In this document: positions 11,268 to 21,948 of the stretch, in pieces
Numbering within the stretch: position 1 is the stretch's first letter
How the letters are laid out: every line of letters begins with the position of its first letter
Origin: Oidiodendron maius Zn
Lineage: Eukaryota; Ascomycota; Leotiomycetes; Myxotrichaceae
Length of the DNA stretch: 64,000 bases
Reading direction: 5' to 3'
Assembly: GCA_000827325.1 (NCBI GenBank)
Contig: KN832887.1
Location: 372,001 to 436,000, forward strand
The notes under the pieces: generated by a model
What the model saw: only the letters and a program-made list of their open reading frames with translations
Told to the model about the DNA's origin: nothing
The model's database searches: none
Translations under genes and position numbers: made by a program

Positions 11268-12230
11268 CTACAAATCCTCGTAGCGCACTTTATTTATCAA
11301 GGTGCCGATCTTCTCAATGAAGACCCTTGTGTCTCCTCCATCCTCAAGTATTACTCTTGGACTTCTGAAGTGTCCAATACCAGCCGGAGTTCCCGTCAAA
11401 AAGATAGTCCCGGCTTCCAAGGTTGTGCCCTGTGATAGATATGAGATCTGCTTGCGAATGCTGAAAATCATATCACTGTTTGAAAGTTAGTTAGACATGC
11501 AAAGAGAGATCGAGGGACTTCGAACCTGGTGTGGCCATCCTGAACTATTTGTCCATTGTATGAACCCTTAATACCTAGTGTCTGTGGGTCTGGAATCACC
11601 TTTGGTGCAACCAAAACAGGTCCAATGGGACAACTACTATCTAGCCCCTTCGAAAAGCTCCACTGGTTTGTAATAAGCTGCAAGCTTCTCGCAGAGATAT
11701 CATTTGATGCTGTATATCCCAGAACATAGTCCAGAGCATCCTCTTCTGAGATATCGCGGCCAGTCTTGCCAATTACTACACATAGCTCAGACTCGTAGTC
11801 GCTAGTTCCATCCTGAGCGCACTTGGGAATATTGACACTCGCTGGGTAGGGACCAATGAGCGCCGTGCGCGGCTTAGTGAAGAGTACGGGAACTTGGGGT
11901 AATGGGAAACCGCCTTCCTTTGCGTGGTCTTTGTAATTCAGACCCAAGCACCGAATGTAGTTGCATGTTTGTCTCTCGACTGGCGACAGTAACTATTGAG
12001 TGTCAATGATAGCTATTTTCAGTATGCCTGAAACGACTAACCGATTTCACTGTTAACAGCGTCTTGGTGACATCTCCATCAAATATCGTGCCATTGATGA
12101 GGTATACCTTGATTTCTCGACCTTCGAAAGAATCGAGTCCTACATCTCGGTCGGTATCGACCAATTGCCCAATGTGGGATTGGTTGTCCTCCACAGCAAT
12201 GAAGCGAATGAGATGAGTCCAGGAAGGCAT
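11268..12230 (-). CDS. Fumarylacetoacetate hydrolase (FAH) family protein
   Basis: Three exons on the minus strand (12042-12230, 11526-11992, 11268-11475) encode 287 residues. FAH-family enzymes cleave, isomerise or decarboxylate keto-acids formed by aromatic ring opening, with a divalent metal. The core shows CLGLNYKDHAKEGG, FTKPRTALIGP, then DYESELCVVIGKTG and GYTASNDISAR with acidic metal ligands, and CPIGP, followed by the ITGTPAGIG-like LTGTPAGIGHF near the end. The N-terminal segment of about 60 residues is typical of fungal members. The gene is divergent from the extradiol dioxygenase, and site B lies in their shared promoter. A meta-cleavage product hydrolase, hydratase or isomerase role is inferred from this pairing. 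Confidence 0.9.
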
Positions 12231-12422
12231 GCCGGTTGGTATGAAAACAAGCCCCTAAGTTTCTAGGATAAGTTAGAAGCCAGAATAGCGTATGCGCGCA
12301 GATGATAATATTGTCTACAAAGGATCCAAGGGATTTTGCACCAATTTTGCGATCTTAAATTATCTCAAGCAAAAGCCATTTAAATCGGAGTGGGTGCGGC
12401 AGAACGGCGGGTAGATCACAAG

Positions 12423-12452
12423 TTGTCCCACATTGTCCCGCATTGTCCCACA
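12423..12452 (+). promoter_or_regulatory. Cluster motif site B: three 10-bp tandem repeats
   Basis: Three direct 10-bp copies, TTGTCCCACA, TTGTCCCGCA and TTGTCCCACA, lie end to end between the divergent FAH-family gene and the extradiol dioxygenase. The 10-bp period would place each copy on the same face of the helix. The site is about 190 bases upstream of the FAH start and 475 upstream of the dioxygenase start. Confidence 0.6.
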
Positions 12453-12839
12453 ATCTCGCGGCCACATTGCGGCCTCCTGACAACCACAGATTAGACGCAA
12501 AGTACGTAAGATTGCATACCATTGGCACTGTACAGTGTGAATTGAACTGGCCACCTTTTATATCAGTGCATCAATACACTGCGGTGAAAACTTTCTCTAC
12601 ATTTATTCCTATAGTTGTGTGAGAAGAGCGTCGTTAAAGCGTACAAGAGAGTTACCAATAAATAGCTGGCTTATCGAGTCCCCCGCACAACAAGCTATCC
12701 GCTTTATCAACGAATTTAGGAGAATAGCCACTAATACTGAGAGCTGCAAGTCGACATTTGTACGGATTGAATAGGGGAATATGAGTTCGGTAACAATGGT
12801 GAGAACTCATTAAGAGCATCCAAAATACGCCCTGTTCTC

Positions 12840-12962
12840 ATGCAAAGAATAGGAATCCTCACCCGCCGCATCTCTCTCAAATCTCAACGCTGGCAACAAA
12901 GGCTATACTCTCCCAGCAAGCGAAGCTATGAAAATGACCGGCTGGGACCGACTGTCTATTAA
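12840..12962 (+). other. Upstream ORF overlapping the dioxygenase start
   Basis: An ATG at 12840 opens a 40-codon frame that ends at 12962, out of frame with and overlapping the chosen dioxygenase start at 12928. A second, five-codon upstream ORF begins at 12796. They could lower translation of the main frame if transcribed. The longer one is Arg-rich and leader-like but cannot be joined in frame to the enzyme. Confidence 0.3.
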
Positions 12963-14162
12963 CGACTGGAAAGCACGCGAGAATATTGACGAAAGCAGTC
13001 AGATCCGTCTTGTGCGCCTTTCACACATGCGCTACCAGCATCCGGACTTGACCGTTATTTCGCAATTTCTCCAAGATTTCGGCATGCACCTTGTGAAGCA
13101 AACCGAGGATAAGATATGGTGGAGGGGATACAGCAACCAGCCGTATGTTTATGTAGTGGAGAAAGGAGATGAGATGAAGTTCCTTGGTGGTGCGTTTGAG
13201 GTGGAGAGTTTTGCCGATCTCGAGAAGTATATGCCTCAAATCGGCAAGTGAGTTGAATTCTGCTGATGGCTTCTCAGAGCTGCAAGAATGTTGGGCGCCA
13301 CTGAAATTGAAGAGCTGACGGACGCCCCCGGGGGTGGATCAAGAGTCACGATCTTCGATCCAGAAGGATTCCCTGTGAATCTAGTCTTCGGACAAGAAAT
13401 GGCCGAGACTGGAAAATTACCAGAGAAGTTGATTTATAACTGGGAGCAGGACAAACCGAGAGAAGGGGCCTTTCAACGATTCTCCACGGGTCCTGCTGCT
13501 GTTCACAAGGTATGCTCATCAATACCAATGTCAGGTCTCTCAATACTTACCGCCGCAGCTTGGACATTATGGACAATGCGTTGTCGATTTCCAGACGCAA
13601 GTCAAGTTCTACACGCACACTTTCAACCTCGTCCCGTCCGACTTCCTCCTCATTCCGCATCCGAACGCGAAGTCACCAGAGGAGAAACTCGAAGTGGGCT
13701 TCTTCGGTCATATTGACCGTGGTGATGAGTATGTTGATCATCACTCGTTCTTTATGACCAAGAACCATGTTTCACATGTGCATCATGCCAGTTTTGAAGT
13801 GCATGATTTTGATACGCAGCTTTTGGGTCATCAGTGAGTCTTGCTACCAGATTTAATCAAAAGAGGGGCCAATCGCTTATATGTTGTTTAGCTGGCTTGC
13901 AAAGAAGAACTACAAGTCGGTCTGGGGCGTTGGGCGCCATGTTCTGGGTAGTCAGATCTTTGACTACTGGTGGGATCCTACCGGGTTTATGATTGAGGCA
14001 TGTCGTCAACCTTATTCATTTAGACAAGTGTACTGACGGGTATCATAGCATTACGCGGATGGAGATATGGTCAACAAAGATACGCCGATAGGATTTGGGC
14101 CGGCCGGCAGCGAATCTCTTGCTGTGTGGGGACCCGATATGCCGCTTGATTTCCTGGAATGA
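12928..14162 (+). CDS. Extradiol (meta-cleavage) ring dioxygenase, vicinal oxygen chelate fold
   Basis: Five exons (12928-13247, 13278-13509, 13559-13833, 13892-13997, 14049-14162) encode 348 residues. Two glyoxalase/BphC-type modules are visible, and the second holds the 2-His-1-carboxylate iron site: His187 in LGHYGQC, His260 in HVHHASFEV and Glu311 in DPTGFMIEHY. Such enzymes cut a catechol ring next to its hydroxyl groups using Fe(II) and O2. The last intron (13998-14048) has a GC donor. The start is the first ATG in the frame. This class is common in bacteria and less often described in fungi, where intradiol cleavage prevails. With an FAH-family hydrolase divergent from it and a ring monooxygenase nearby, a catechol-type substrate is likely but unproven. 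Confidence 0.88.
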
Positions 14163-14258
14163 GAAATTCGGTGTATAGCTTTAAGTACTGTACAACAGGT
14201 TTGAAGATGATCAATTACATACATCTCCTAAATTGCTTGGTATTGATTTAGCAATCAT

Positions 14259-17247
14259 TTAGATCAACATCCAGTCTTCATCACCATTGTTCTTAGCCAG
14301 AGCCGATAAAGTCGCAGCGTACTTCCTAGCAACTCCCCAATGCCCAATTCTTTGTAGTAAGTCAATAACCGTGAATAGAATCCCGGAGCCAACGTCTAAA
14401 TCGGGTCGAGATCGATCTTCTAAATTACTGGCATCACGTTCCGCAGTTATTCCACTGTGTGAGGAATCTTGCGCCTTGGATGCATTACGTGAAGTGTCGA
14501 AGAGGTGCTTGGGAATGGGAATCTTGAACTGCGAAAATTCTGGAAATTCTGGAGCTGCTCCGATTCCTGGTATACTCTCAGTCTGAAAAGAACCGTTCTG
14601 AAATGCTGTATTCTTGGAACGGCGGAAATTTGTATAGCTGTAGCTTGCGATGCCGACGAGAAACAGGCAGTGAGGGATATGTATGGCTGGTTCTGCATCT
14701 AATCGCATAGCACCTAGAGAGTACAGCAGTGCACGTGCATGCAATATGCACCTCTGAGCATTCTTCGAATTTGCCCACTGATGGGCATACACAAGATCTT
14801 GTTCTGCGGTACGGTTGTCGGGACCATCCCTTCCAACCGCTCTTTCGAGGCTGTCAAAGTCCGTGACGAGTTCCATGAAGACGGTGTGCCAAAGCACTCG
14901 AATCATGTGAAGTAAGCTATCAGATTGGATTGTGTCGTTCTTGTTTGTCTGTCCGTCGGAGCTGGCAAAGGTGAAGTACCAACATATCAACGCCTCGAAG
15001 TACATTGCAAAATTAGTTGAGTTAGGCGCCAATTGCCCCATCTGCTGCTTTTCGCAGATGAGTGCTGAAATTCCATTTAGCACAACATAAGCAGTTTCTC
15101 TACTCTGTTTCAAACATAGCTCTTCAAGAGCTGGCTGTGATGCATGATGGCTGTAAATATTGACATGGAGACATTCATTTAACGCAGGCTTTGGAAATGA
15201 CTGAGTCAGCATTAGCCGTTTCCAAGCTGTCGCAGTTGGGGCATTGAATAAATCATCGTCAGCTGCTGGAGGCACTGTGATGGCATCATGTCGCAAAAGA
15301 GGGGCATGGTGAAACATTCTTGACAGCATAGCGTCATGAATATAAAGACCATGGACTGTCCTGTTTGATTTGTGAGTTAAGTGAATTGCACGAACCGCAT
15401 GATTGTCTTGCAGGAAGTATGCAGCGCCAAAAGAAAATTCTCGATGGAAGCGCATGAGCTTACCTGACTATTTCTTCTGACCTGGCCCATACATTCCAAG
15501 CTTTATGCAACTCTTCACCACTCAAATTGGTAATATCTAGGTCTTCAGTTGAATGCATAAATAACTTGCATCGCCTCGCCCACTACGACAGACTTGTTAG
15601 ATTAAACTGTCACGTGTACAAGCTGATGAAACTTACGGCGATAATAGTACCATGAAAGGCTTCAACTATTGCAAGATGTTTAGGGACCTGATGAAGTGTT
15701 AGTATATCCATGCTCAGTGTTAGTATATCCATGCTCAATGTGCCTGCAACCTACACCAGACAGCAAGCCAAAGGTCTGGCCAATCAATGCGGCTTTAATC
15801 ATTGACTCAGCTTCTTGTGGATCGTGGAGAGACTGCTCCCACTGTATTATACTTGTTAGTCAATATTACCTCAGTGGCTAGATTATCCTCACAGAAGCTA
15901 GGATGGCTTTATTAAGTCTTTCAAATATCCTAGTTCCTTGGGCTGCTGCCGCTCTAGAGCCCAGTAGAAGACTACCAATGGAAGTAATAGACAATAGTAG
16001 AAGAGAATTCTTAGGTCCTGGGCGGAAAGTTTGTCCATGGATTACTGGGAAAATATGATTGAATTTAGTGAAATAAACATGGACAGAGAGGTTCTAAGCT
16101 CATCAGCGATGGTTGGAATGTTAAGGACTTAGAAATGGCAAACTAACCAAGAATTTTGTAGATGGTAAAGGATCGTCGTTTGTGGGGGCATTCAGTCTGG
16201 CAGTGATACGACTCCGAAAATTGTCCCCGATATCGTATTGATTCCCTGCTGTGACTGGTGTCATTTGTCCTGTGTTTGTGCCGCCGCGTGTGTCATCTTC
16301 ATTTGAATCATGCTCTATCTGAGTAAACCAAGAAGCCTGTACTTTATCGGCTCCTGTCTTTCGTCTTCGTTGAATCTCAGTAGTCAGGGATGGTTGGTCT
16401 TTTAGAATTTGCTGGATATCTTGGAACTCGAGGCGAGACTGAAAGAGCGGCTGCGAAATTTCTAACGTCGTAGAAACTGATGTGTTCAATGCGTCGAGGT
16501 CAAAGTCATATCCAATTAGCCAAGGTGGACATGTGAGTGATGCATCCCAGTTATTGTTGGCAAACGGAGGCGACTCTTCATTAGTGGCGGATATGGGAAG
16601 TGAGAAGGGGGTTTGAACCTGTGGCATTTCGATACCACTATCATGGCTGCCAGGCGCTACGTAGAAATTCCGAGTTCCCTGTGACTGATCTGTTGTGAAG
16701 TGATCCGAATTGAGTAGTTGTTCCCCTGAAACGGGGGTGGAAGCTGCCTGGCTCCGAACCTGCAGAGACTGAGATTGGCCATTCCAGTCTCGAGCCGTAC
16801 TTTCCTGCTGCTCATACTCTCCGATATCAGTATCTGTCGAGTTAGAGTAGTCATTCAGCCGTAGACCCTCCGGCATGCGGCTAACCACAGCTGTGCTTGG
16901 TGGGTTATTCTCGTGCCAAGTCTGTGGTGTAGCAGGACCATGCGACTTTACGTGGCGTAACAGCGTGTCACTTAAGCACCGTTAGCAATTTTACCATCCG
17001 TCATCTCCATTCTAACATACTGTCGACTGTATCGCCTATTGCATCCTTCACAACGGAATGGCCGTTCTTTGGTATGACTCCTCTCATGACGGAGCAAGTG
17101 TTCTGTTTTGGAGAAGGTCTTCTCGCAGAATTGACACTGGCGGCTAAGTTTCCTTCTGGAACCACTTTGCGGCTGGTTATTACCAGAGGCGGTTGACGGA
17201 CGCGCTCTTCCCCGCTCAGAGAGTGATGCCACTGTTCCAAATGCCAT
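14259..17247 (-). CDS. C2H2 zinc-finger / fungal-specific transcription factor
   Basis: Seven exons on the minus strand (17021-17247, 16148-16970, 15893-16093, 15755-15841, 15637-15687, 15464-15582, 14259-15360) encode 869 residues, with every junction in phase. Two adjacent C2H2 fingers occupy residues 38-86: Cys38, Cys41, His54, His58, then Cys66, Cys69, His82, His86. A long Ser/Thr/Gln-rich linker follows, then a fungal transcription-factor middle homology region starting near FNHIFPVIHGQTF. It lies between the dioxygenase and the monooxygenase and is divergent from the latter, so it is the likely pathway regulator. Site C in its own promoter suggests autoregulation. Intron 4 contains a 21-nt tandem duplication carrying the branch-site sequence. 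Confidence 0.9.
15696..15737 (-). repeat. 21-bp tandem duplication with doubled branch site inside an intron
   Basis: Two exact 21-bp copies lie within intron 4 (15688-15754) of the transcription-factor gene. On the sense strand each holds TACTAAC, the consensus branch-point sequence, so the intron has two identical candidate branch sites, one much closer to the acceptor. Confidence 0.85.
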
Positions 17248-18166
17248 CTAGACCGCACCTAGTCCGGGAGAGCAGGAGAGCCGCGCAACTAAGCGGCAGG
17301 AGAGGGAGCCAGATGTGCAGCCTTGAATGAATCGTGTCGAACTGTGCGGTAGTCGAGTACATCAATATTACTTGAAGGTTGATGCAAGCTTACGTCGCGG
17401 GGAGGGAAGAACCCTCACTAAGCTTTTCCCCGCATTAGCCGAATATGGGTAAGCCTGCTCCAGTTTCATTAGCGTCCTTAGGAGATATATGCCTTTTTTT
17501 TAAGGGATTATTAAGTGTGTTTGATTGAATCATTTCTGAGTCCGGTCTTAGATCATCATCGGTTTCATATGATATCTGTTGCCGTTCGGACCGACGCCGC
17601 CAGGCCCCTTTAACCCAGCTCTATTCTTGGGCCCTGACGTAACTGACATATCGTGACGTATTATTTGGTATGTGGTAAAATGGGGCATATCGAGGATTCT
17701 ATATCGATAGATAGGCGCATCCCTGCCGCCAAAGCTCTAAACCATAGCTCCATTCACCCAGGTGGTGCTAGAGTAAGTACTCGAATTCAAGAGGGAGCGG
17801 CCACACAGTTCCACATATCGCTTGTCCCACATATCGCTCGTCCCACATGTCTTGTCCCACATGTTGTCCCACCCAGCCGAAGTGTGGGCCTCCCCTGACT
17901 TGGCGTATGGTACACAGAAGCGGTATTTTTTCAGTGACAGATAATTGAATACTTAGTAAATTGCGAGAAGGCATTCTATTCTTTACGATCTCCGCAATCA
18001 AAAGAGGAAACTTTTTGTTGTAAATAGGAACGTGGAATTGCTAGACTGGGTTTGGGTTTCCCCGTCTGGGAGATTTTCCCATACTCTTGCTGCTAACACA
18101 AGCTCAAATACGGCCATCTACCCTCGCAACACGTTTCTCTACTCGAACTAAGAACTCTTACCCAGA
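17248..18166. other. Shared promoter region of regulator and monooxygenase
   Basis: This is a divergent intergenic region of about 920 bases with no gene. Its main feature is the motif array at 17822-17872. Confidence 0.6.
17822..17872 (+). promoter_or_regulatory. Cluster motif site C: four TTGTCCCAC-type copies
   Basis: Copies lie at 17822-17830, 17838-17846 (TCGTCCCAC), 17852-17860 and 17864-17872, at start-to-start spacings of 16, 14 and 12 bases. They lie about 300 bases upstream of the monooxygenase ATG and 575 from the regulator ATG. This is the densest array of the motif in the window. Confidence 0.65.
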
Positions 18167-20338
18167 ATGACGGATTCCAGGAAAGTAGAGCACTTTGATG
18201 TCATTATCTGTGGCTGTGGCCCGACTGGCGCACTGCTCTCAGCAAATTTGAGCCGCCTGGGTGTTAAGCATGTAGTGCTGGAGCGTGAGGAGGGTATTAC
18301 GACTGACCCACGAGGGATTGCGCTGGATGAAGATGGGATTCGCATCGTACAGGGAATTGGGAAGTATGAGGAGCTATTCACAGATGTTGGCAAAGGTATT
18401 TCTGCTCTGTCAATTAATCATCTTTATGCTTACAATTCTTGAGTTATGGGATATTTTCGCTTTATAGGCGGCGGTAGAGGCCTGAACGTGAAGCCTTTCC
18501 TACAGATTAACTACAACACGGTAAGACTGGACCTAGAGGAAAGCGAAGTGAAAGCTGATATGTAAAAGATAACGGGCGGAACGGGCCACGTAGGTTTTAT
18601 GTCCCACAAGCAACCTGCACTGGAGATGCATTTGCGGAATGCTATTGACAAGAACTTTGGTGAAATTAGAGAAGGGTGTACAGTCTCGTCAATCAGTGAG
18701 GATGATAGTTTTGTGTATGTTGAATATCAGAAAAAGGATAACACATTACATCGCGTACGAGGTAAGTTCCTAGTTGGAGCGGATGGTAAGACCGGCTTCA
18801 CCAGAAAGAAGTACTTAGAACCACGGGGAATAATATTGGAAAAGAGCCCTAAGTAAGTATCTAGTTCCCTTTGATTTGCCGGTTTTTACTAAACCCCGGA
18901 GATTTCATTATGAAGCAGTCTGGGTAGCATTGAACTGGCGCTTGACTTGTCCAACTCCGAAAACACACCCTGAATTCCCACTTTGGGAGCTGGGTTATTC
19001 ACCCGAAGACGTCTACGACCTTTTCTTTCCACGAGAATTCAACTTCATTTGCGATCCGTCACGGCCGGCCGTATGCGGTCGATTTGGGAGGACTGAGGAT
19101 CGTCTCTGGCGCTTTGAGTTTGTTGTCAAGAAAGACGAAGATCCGCAACAGATGGCAACCCCCGAAGAGACACGGAAAATAATATTTCCATATCTGAAAC
19201 AGCCAGGCAGGAGATTTGGGTTAGTACTCTGATATCGTTTTGCTGAGTTTTATTTGACATTTGGTAGCCTGGCGCAAGATCTGATGTGGCCTATTGACTG
19301 CATTGAATGCATTCGCTCGAGGCCATTCTCATTCTCCGCTCGAAGCTGCAACAGATGGTCGCTTGGCCGTGTCATACTCTGTGGTGACGCAGCGCATGTT
19401 TTCCCACCTTGTACGTGCCGACCCAAGCTCTCACTTACAATGCATTGACAGCAGCAGTTGGAGGTCAAGGAATTGCATCTGGCTTCCGTGATGCAATATC
19501 GCTCTCATGGCGTCTCAAACTTGCCATTTCTCCCTCATTCCCAAATCATGATCTCCTCTTCCGTGGTTGGTACATGGAACGTAAACAGCAACTTGAGAGG
19601 TCCCTGGCCTCAACCATCGAGAACGGAAATTACTGCAACGAGGCTTCCAAGTTCAAGGCTTTTCTAAGAAATTGGTATCTCTGGCTCATACAACTTGTAC
19701 CATCCTGGAGGTATGACTTGGAGCTTGGCCCGAGGAAAGCAGGCATGACCCGATATGATTACATCCCAGGCGCCCCATTTTTGCCAGACTATGGCGGCGG
19801 AATTAGCTTTCCTCAAGTATTTGCTGGGCCGATTGATCAACCAGCGCCGGCCTTGCCGATATTCACGGATGACGCCATCTTTTCCAAGCAGAAACGAGGC
19901 ATCTTTCAAGTTGTGGCCTTGATCGATTCCCTCGAGCAACTCCAAAGCACCCAAGAGCAAGTTCTGAGCTTAGGAACAGATTATAACAAAGACGACATAG
20001 TGTCCCTTACAGAGGCAACATACGTCGTGCACAATCAGACTCACCAGAATGCAGAAGCACTTTTATTATCGGCCTTGCCTGCGGGGGCTACCAACATTGT
20101 TCGTGTTATTGGGGCTAAGGAGTACAAGGCGGTTGGAGAAACAACTGAGGCTATTGCAAGTGGATTTCCACGGCCTCAGCCACTATTTTACGAACCTAAT
20201 CGCATCTATAAGGAGTTGGGGAAAGACGTGGCATTTGTTATCGTGAGATGGGATCGTATAGTGTTTGCAAGGTGTAGGAATTTGGCTGAGTTGAAAGAAG
20301 CATTAAGCAAGGTTGAGGATGTTCTGGGAGGGAAGTAA
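18167..20338 (+). CDS. FAD-dependent aromatic monooxygenase (class A flavoprotein hydroxylase)
   Basis: Six exons (18167-18395, 18468-18520, 18569-18852, 18902-19219, 19268-19410, 19458-20338) encode 635 residues. The N-terminal Rossmann motif GCGPTG is at residues 16-21, the DG-type segment is VGADGKTGFTRK, and the FAD ribityl-binding GD motif is LCGDAAHVFPPFGGQG at about residue 333. A C-terminal thioredoxin-like extension follows, as in the MhpA / phenol hydroxylase group. These enzymes insert one oxygen into a phenolic ring with NAD(P)H and O2, giving the dihydroxylated substrate that a ring dioxygenase needs. The gene is divergent from the C2H2 regulator, with motif array C between them. 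Confidence 0.92.
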
Positions 20339-21032
20339 AAAGGATCACTGGTCTTTTTAGCATTCTCAATTGTGTCTTAGTCCAATCTGTTTAACGAAAA
20401 TGTGCCACACGATATTGTTCCGACTTAATTGTGGGAGCGACTTGTTACTGGCCGTCATTCACTGCCAACTCTGCGCGGGAGAGACCTGTCAACAAAGTAG
20501 GCTATAAAAAGGGTATCCTACTCTGCTGTAAGAAGTATCTTTGCTTTTGGTTGATAACGTGACTGAAGAAGAGCTATAAAATCCGACGTTTATTTTCGCC
20601 CATTGCTCCCAAGAGGCCGAAATCTTTCCAAGGAACGAAACATTTAGGTAGGAGTCAAATATGGCGTCAATATTTACTCATAAACCCATTCAAAAAGCAA
20701 CCACCTTCGCACTCAACAATTGGTTTGGTCCGAAAAACACCTCTAATGACCGTTTCATTTCAAAATGCATCTGAATAAATCCTCTTCATACCTACACTAC
20801 TTCAATGAGAGTTTCGAGCAAGATGTAATGGCGCAGATCGAACTTTCCAAATAAATATTTACAAGTAGAGAGCATCAAATATGAGATAAATTCTGCAAAG
20901 TCTCCCTTATTTTGCGTGCAATAGCTATCTTCCCTGCCTCTTCTGAATATGTCTTGTAATATCATTCAGCATCGCCGTAGATCCTGCGTGGTGATGAAGC
21001 CAGAGTCACTTTAACTTCTCATAACATACAGA
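20339..21032. other. Intergenic region between monooxygenase and AA14-like gene
   Basis: This convergent intergenic stretch holds the 3' regions of both neighbours. I see no gene or repeat in it. Confidence 0.5.
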
Positions 21033-21948
21033 CTACCCCTGAAAGATATCATTCTGAGCTCCTAGCCAATTTATTAGCATGGGTATTCAAAATGAGATGG
21101 AAAGTCTTACCGTTCGCAAATCCATTTTTTGCGTTGTATCCAGGAGACTGGCCAGATGGAGGAGAGACGTTGTTGGCTTCCGCCTGGTTCCAGATAATCA
21201 TCTGCTTAGGTCCGGTCTGGCATTTTGAGGAGTCACCAGCACAGAAGGTTGGCGGCTTAGCAGTACCAACAGGAGTTGTCGATGTTGCCCCAGTAACCTT
21301 GCACTTGTAACCAGCCATATACATGTTTGGAGTTCCACATCCATCCGGAACCCAGAGCCATGCACAGGTACATCCATCGGCTGGACATGCTGGAAGTCCG
21401 GAGGGTACATCATACACAGCAATACGCTTCCATGGAGTGTTGTATAGAACAGAAAAGACGACAAGATTCTCTGGTGTAACATTGGCCAAGTTGGATTGGT
21501 AACTGATGGCGAGAGCAGTTCCGGCAGCAGTGGTTTGGTTACAAGTATGCATGGCGCCATCATCCTGGATACAGCCATCACCTACACCGTTTCCATTCCA
21601 ATCTTCAGGGTGGGATTTACCGTCTGGCCATTCGCCAGCGTATTGACCGTTATATGAGAGTGTGGTTTGGGCGCGGTTATGAGCCAGTTCAAGGGTGATC
21701 TGACCTCCAGCTGGTAGCTCAAGGAAGTCACCGGATGCAGGCGGGATGAGGTCGCATCCTCGATCATGCTGGAACCAGAAATTGGCGAAAGATTCCTGGT
21801 AGAGCGGGTTAACTGCTGTATTCGTGTTTGGATCATCTTGGCCGGCCACCGGCCCGCCTAAACAGTACATTCCCTTTGCCCAGCCTACTGTGTGGGCATT
21901 GGATAGGGTCACTATAGCCAGCAAAGCTGCAGTTAAGGTAGCAATCAT
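21033..21948 (-). CDS. Secreted AA14-like lytic polysaccharide monooxygenase
   Basis: Two exons (21111-21948 and 21033-21061) encode 288 residues. The start is the ATG at 21948, giving a signal peptide that ends LSNA, so the mature protein begins with His19 ([11 protein letters not shown]). An N-terminal histidine is the copper ligand of LPMOs. The second expected His is in [14 protein letters not shown], and the axial Tyr is probably in [12 protein letters not shown]. Many cysteines and NxT sites fit an extracellular enzyme. The family is oxidative, copper-dependent and acts on xylan-coated cellulose. Assignment to AA14 rests on overall motif order recalled from the family; a related uncharacterised LPMO-like group is possible. 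A second copy lies at 34839-36077. Confidence 0.8.

Noticed and set aside
12840-12962. Arg-rich N-terminal extension as a mitochondrial leader for the dioxygenase
   Set aside because: It is out of frame with the enzyme, overlaps its start and has no intron that would join the two.
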